From positions 1 through 6,884 of the forward strand of contig DIKW01000005.1 of NCBI GenBank assembly GCA_002424705.1: a stretch of 6,884 bases of DNA, written 5' to 3'. Source of the stretch: Geobacter sp. UBA5608 (GTDB lineage: Bacteria; Desulfobacterota; Desulfuromonadia; Geobacterales; Pseudopelobacteraceae). This document shows, one piece after another, positions 5,498 to 6,884 of this stretch (the stretch's first letter is position 1; every line of letters begins with the position of its first letter). The notes under the pieces are model-generated. The model worked only from the letters and a program-made list of their open reading frames with translations, was not told the origin of the DNA and did not search any database. The position numbers and the translations under genes were made by a program.

Positions 5498-6250
5498 ATG
5501 ATCGGAATCGTCACCGCCATGCCGGAGGAGCGGGCGGCAGCCCTGAAAGCCATGCGCCAGCTAACCCGTGAGCGACAGGATGGCCTGCTGCTGTACCGGG
5601 GCCAACTGGCACAACGTGAGGCCTGTCTGGTGGAAGGCGGCATCGGCACCAGCGCCGCCGCCCGGGCCACCAAACTGTTGATCGACACCCACCGACCGTC
5701 CCTGCTCATCTCGGCCGGCTACTGCGGTGCCGTGCGACCCGGCCCGGCTGTCGGCGACCTGGTGCTCTGCAGCCGGCTGCTGACCGCCGACCCGGAACGG
5801 GTGCAGGAGCTGCTGTTGCCGGGCAGCCACCAACGTGCGGCCCGACTGGCTGCCGAACTGCAACGCCACGGCCTGCGGGCCTGGCAGGGCAGCTTCATCA
5901 CCACCCGCGCCATCAGCTCCAAGGCCGCCATCTCGGCACGTCTGCCGGAGGATATGGACCACCCGGTGCTGGAGATGGAGAGCGCAGCGGTGGCCTTGGC
6001 GGCCAACGGCGCCGGGATCCCCTTCATCGGCCTGCGGGCGGTCAGCGATGATGCCGCCGAGGAACTGCTGTTTTCGCTGGACGAGATCAGCACTGCCGCC
6101 GGCCAGGTGGCCCCAGGACGGGTGCTCTGGCTGCTCATGCGACGACCGGCGCTGCTGGGTCAGATGCTGCGACTGGCCGTCGGCAGCACCAGGGCCGGCA
6201 CGAGTCTACGACGGGGACTGGAGATACTGGGCGGGAACCTCGCAACCTGA
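5498..6250 (+). CDS. Nucleoside phosphorylase/nucleosidase superfamily protein (MTA/SAH nucleosidase- or HpnG-like)
   Basis: Product of 250 residues with the PNP/UDP phosphorylase fold signatures. The N-terminus MIGIVTAMPEE places Glu11 opposite the MTA/SAH nucleosidase acid Glu12. Further signatures are GGIGTSAAARAT (47-58), SAGYCGAV (72-79), the purine/ribose motif LEMESAAVA (159-167), and RAVSDDAAEE (180-189) with the catalytic-type Asp. It would cleave or phosphorolyse the N-glycosidic bond of a purine nucleoside. The exact substrate is uncertain: methylthioadenosine/S-adenosylhomocysteine, futalosine or adenosylhopane are candidates. The C-terminal tail of about 50 residues (GRVLWLLMRRPALLGQMLRL onward) is longer than in E. 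coli MTA/SAH nucleosidase and resembles, from memory, the tail of hopanoid-associated phosphorylases; that is inference. No hopanoid genes are visible nearby. It is transcribed away from tRNA-Ser; I see no convincing promoter. Confidence 0.85.
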   Translation: MIGIVTAMPEERAAALKAMRQLTRERQDGLLLYRGQLAQREACLVEGGIGTSAAARATKLLIDTHRPSLLISAGYCGAVRPGPAVGDLVLCSRLLTADPERVQELLLPGSHQRAARLAAELQRHGLRAWQGSFITTRAISSKAAISARLPEDMDHPVLEMESAAVALAANGAGIPFIGLRAVSDDAAEELLFSLDEISTAAGQVAPGRVLWLLMRRPALLGQMLRLAVGSTRAGTSLRRGLEILGGNLAT

Positions 6251-6348
6251 ACTTTATGCGACGCTTTGGTTGCATGAAATTGAATGCGTGGTAAGAATTT
6301 TATTAATCTGTAGTACGGGTTGATCTCATCAGCAGAGGGGGAGGGGCT

Positions 6349-6884
6349 ATGAAACTGCTCACATCCATACTGGTGCTCGGCGCACTGCTGGCAGGCAGCA
6401 CCTTGGCGGCTGCCCAGCCGACAACGCAGCAGGCTGTTGCCGAGTACGGCCGCGAAAACTACGAAGAGGCGCTGGCCATGCTGCAGGCCGCGCGTCAGGC
6501 CGAAGGCCGAAGCGCCCTGAACGATTATTACACCGGCCTGTCATTGAAGCAGACCGGCGACGAGGCCGGGGCAGTGGCCAGTCTGACCGCTGCGCTGCAG
6601 GGGCCACAACCGAAAAAAGACGCGGTGGTGGATCTTGTGGCGCTCTTGATCAACCTGGACCGCACTGAGGACGCCTGGCAATGGGTCGCCTGGGCCGAAC
6701 AGGAGCAGGTTCGGCCAAAGGATATGGCCTACCTGAAAGGGCTGCTGCAGTTCAAGCAGGGCAACTACCCGGAGGCGATCGCCGCCTTTGAGGCGGCCCG
6801 CACCGGCAACCCGGAGGTTGATCAGCAGGCGGATCTGCAGATCGCCCTGGCTTACGCCCGTGACGGCAAGACCGCCACAGCCCG
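6349..6884 (+). CDS. Exported tetratricopeptide-repeat protein, 3'-truncated by the window edge
   Basis: The 178 visible codons start with a Sec signal peptide: MKLL, a hydrophobic core to about residue 19, then the AAAQ signal-peptidase-I-like site near 20-23. The rest is alpha-helical repeats of TPR type: about 27-56 (YGRENYEEALAMLQAA), 57-87 (YYTGLSLKQTGDEAGAVASL) and 127-158 (YLKGLLQFKQGNYPEAIAAF), with a further helix starting near 161. It is probably a periplasmic protein-interaction scaffold; no enzymatic domain is visible before the edge. GGGGGAGGGG lies immediately upstream of the ATG. A 98-bp gap separates it from the preceding gene, with one weak hairpin and no clear terminator or promoter, so co-transcription is undecided. 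Specific function not recognised. Confidence 0.8.
   Translation, partial: MKLLTSILVLGALLAGSTLAAAQPTTQQAVAEYGRENYEEALAMLQAARQAEGRSALNDYYTGLSLKQTGDEAGAVASLTAALQGPQPKKDAVVDLVALLINLDRTEDAWQWVAWAEQEQVRPKDMAYLKGLLQFKQGNYPEAIAAFEAARTGNPEVDQQADLQIALAYARDGKTATA

Noticed and set aside
5561..6138. Minus-strand open frames opposite the phosphorylase-family gene
   Set aside because: Low-complexity Ser/Ala/Arg-rich shadows with no start signals; the plus-strand frame carries all conserved motifs and a strong ribosome binding site.

Overview
The window reads as a chromosomal housekeeping segment from a GC-rich (roughly 60% by eye) anaerobic deltaproteobacterium-type organism. Geobacter or a close relative in the Desulfuromonadia fits best. 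The reasons are a single-chain pyruvate:ferredoxin oxidoreductase next to recR, the order dnaX-ybaB-recR-PFOR that I recall from Geobacter genomes, and the overall codon usage. The species assignment is inference; no database was searched.

Layout. The left three quarters of the window is transcribed leftwards (minus strand). In transcription order it holds tRNA-Ser(GGA) with an encoded CCA and a strong intrinsic terminator (5254-5284), then a promoter (about 5174-5145), the small SRP RNA gene (about 4977-5108), dnaX (GTG start at 4943), ybaB/ebfC, a perfect 16-bp stem terminator (2818-2860), a probable new promoter, recR, and a PFOR gene that runs off the left edge inside its ferredoxin-like domain. 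From 5498 the strand switches. A nucleosidase/phosphorylase-family gene and, after a 98-bp gap, the start of an exported TPR protein run rightwards and off the right edge.

How the genes work together. SRP RNA-dnaX-ybaB forms one apparent transcription unit linking protein targeting RNA, the DNA polymerase III clamp loader and a nucleoid-associated protein. The SRP RNA effectively forms the 5' leader of dnaX. recR (recombinational repair) is the usual fourth member of this cluster. Here it is cut off by a terminator and appears to be transcribed from its own promoter together with the central-metabolism enzyme PFOR.

The most interesting feature is inside dnaX: a run of ten A residues followed by G, reading as GAA-AAA-AAA-AAG. 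It contains the A-AAA-AAG heptamer used for programmed frameshifting in E. coli dnaX, and stops lie immediately ahead in both other frames. The -1 frame gives one Ala codon then TGA; the +1 frame gives seven codons then TGA. This suggests that two DnaX forms (555 and about 519 residues) are made by ribosomal or transcriptional slippage. I saw no insertion sequence, CRISPR array, phage gene or toxin-antitoxin system.
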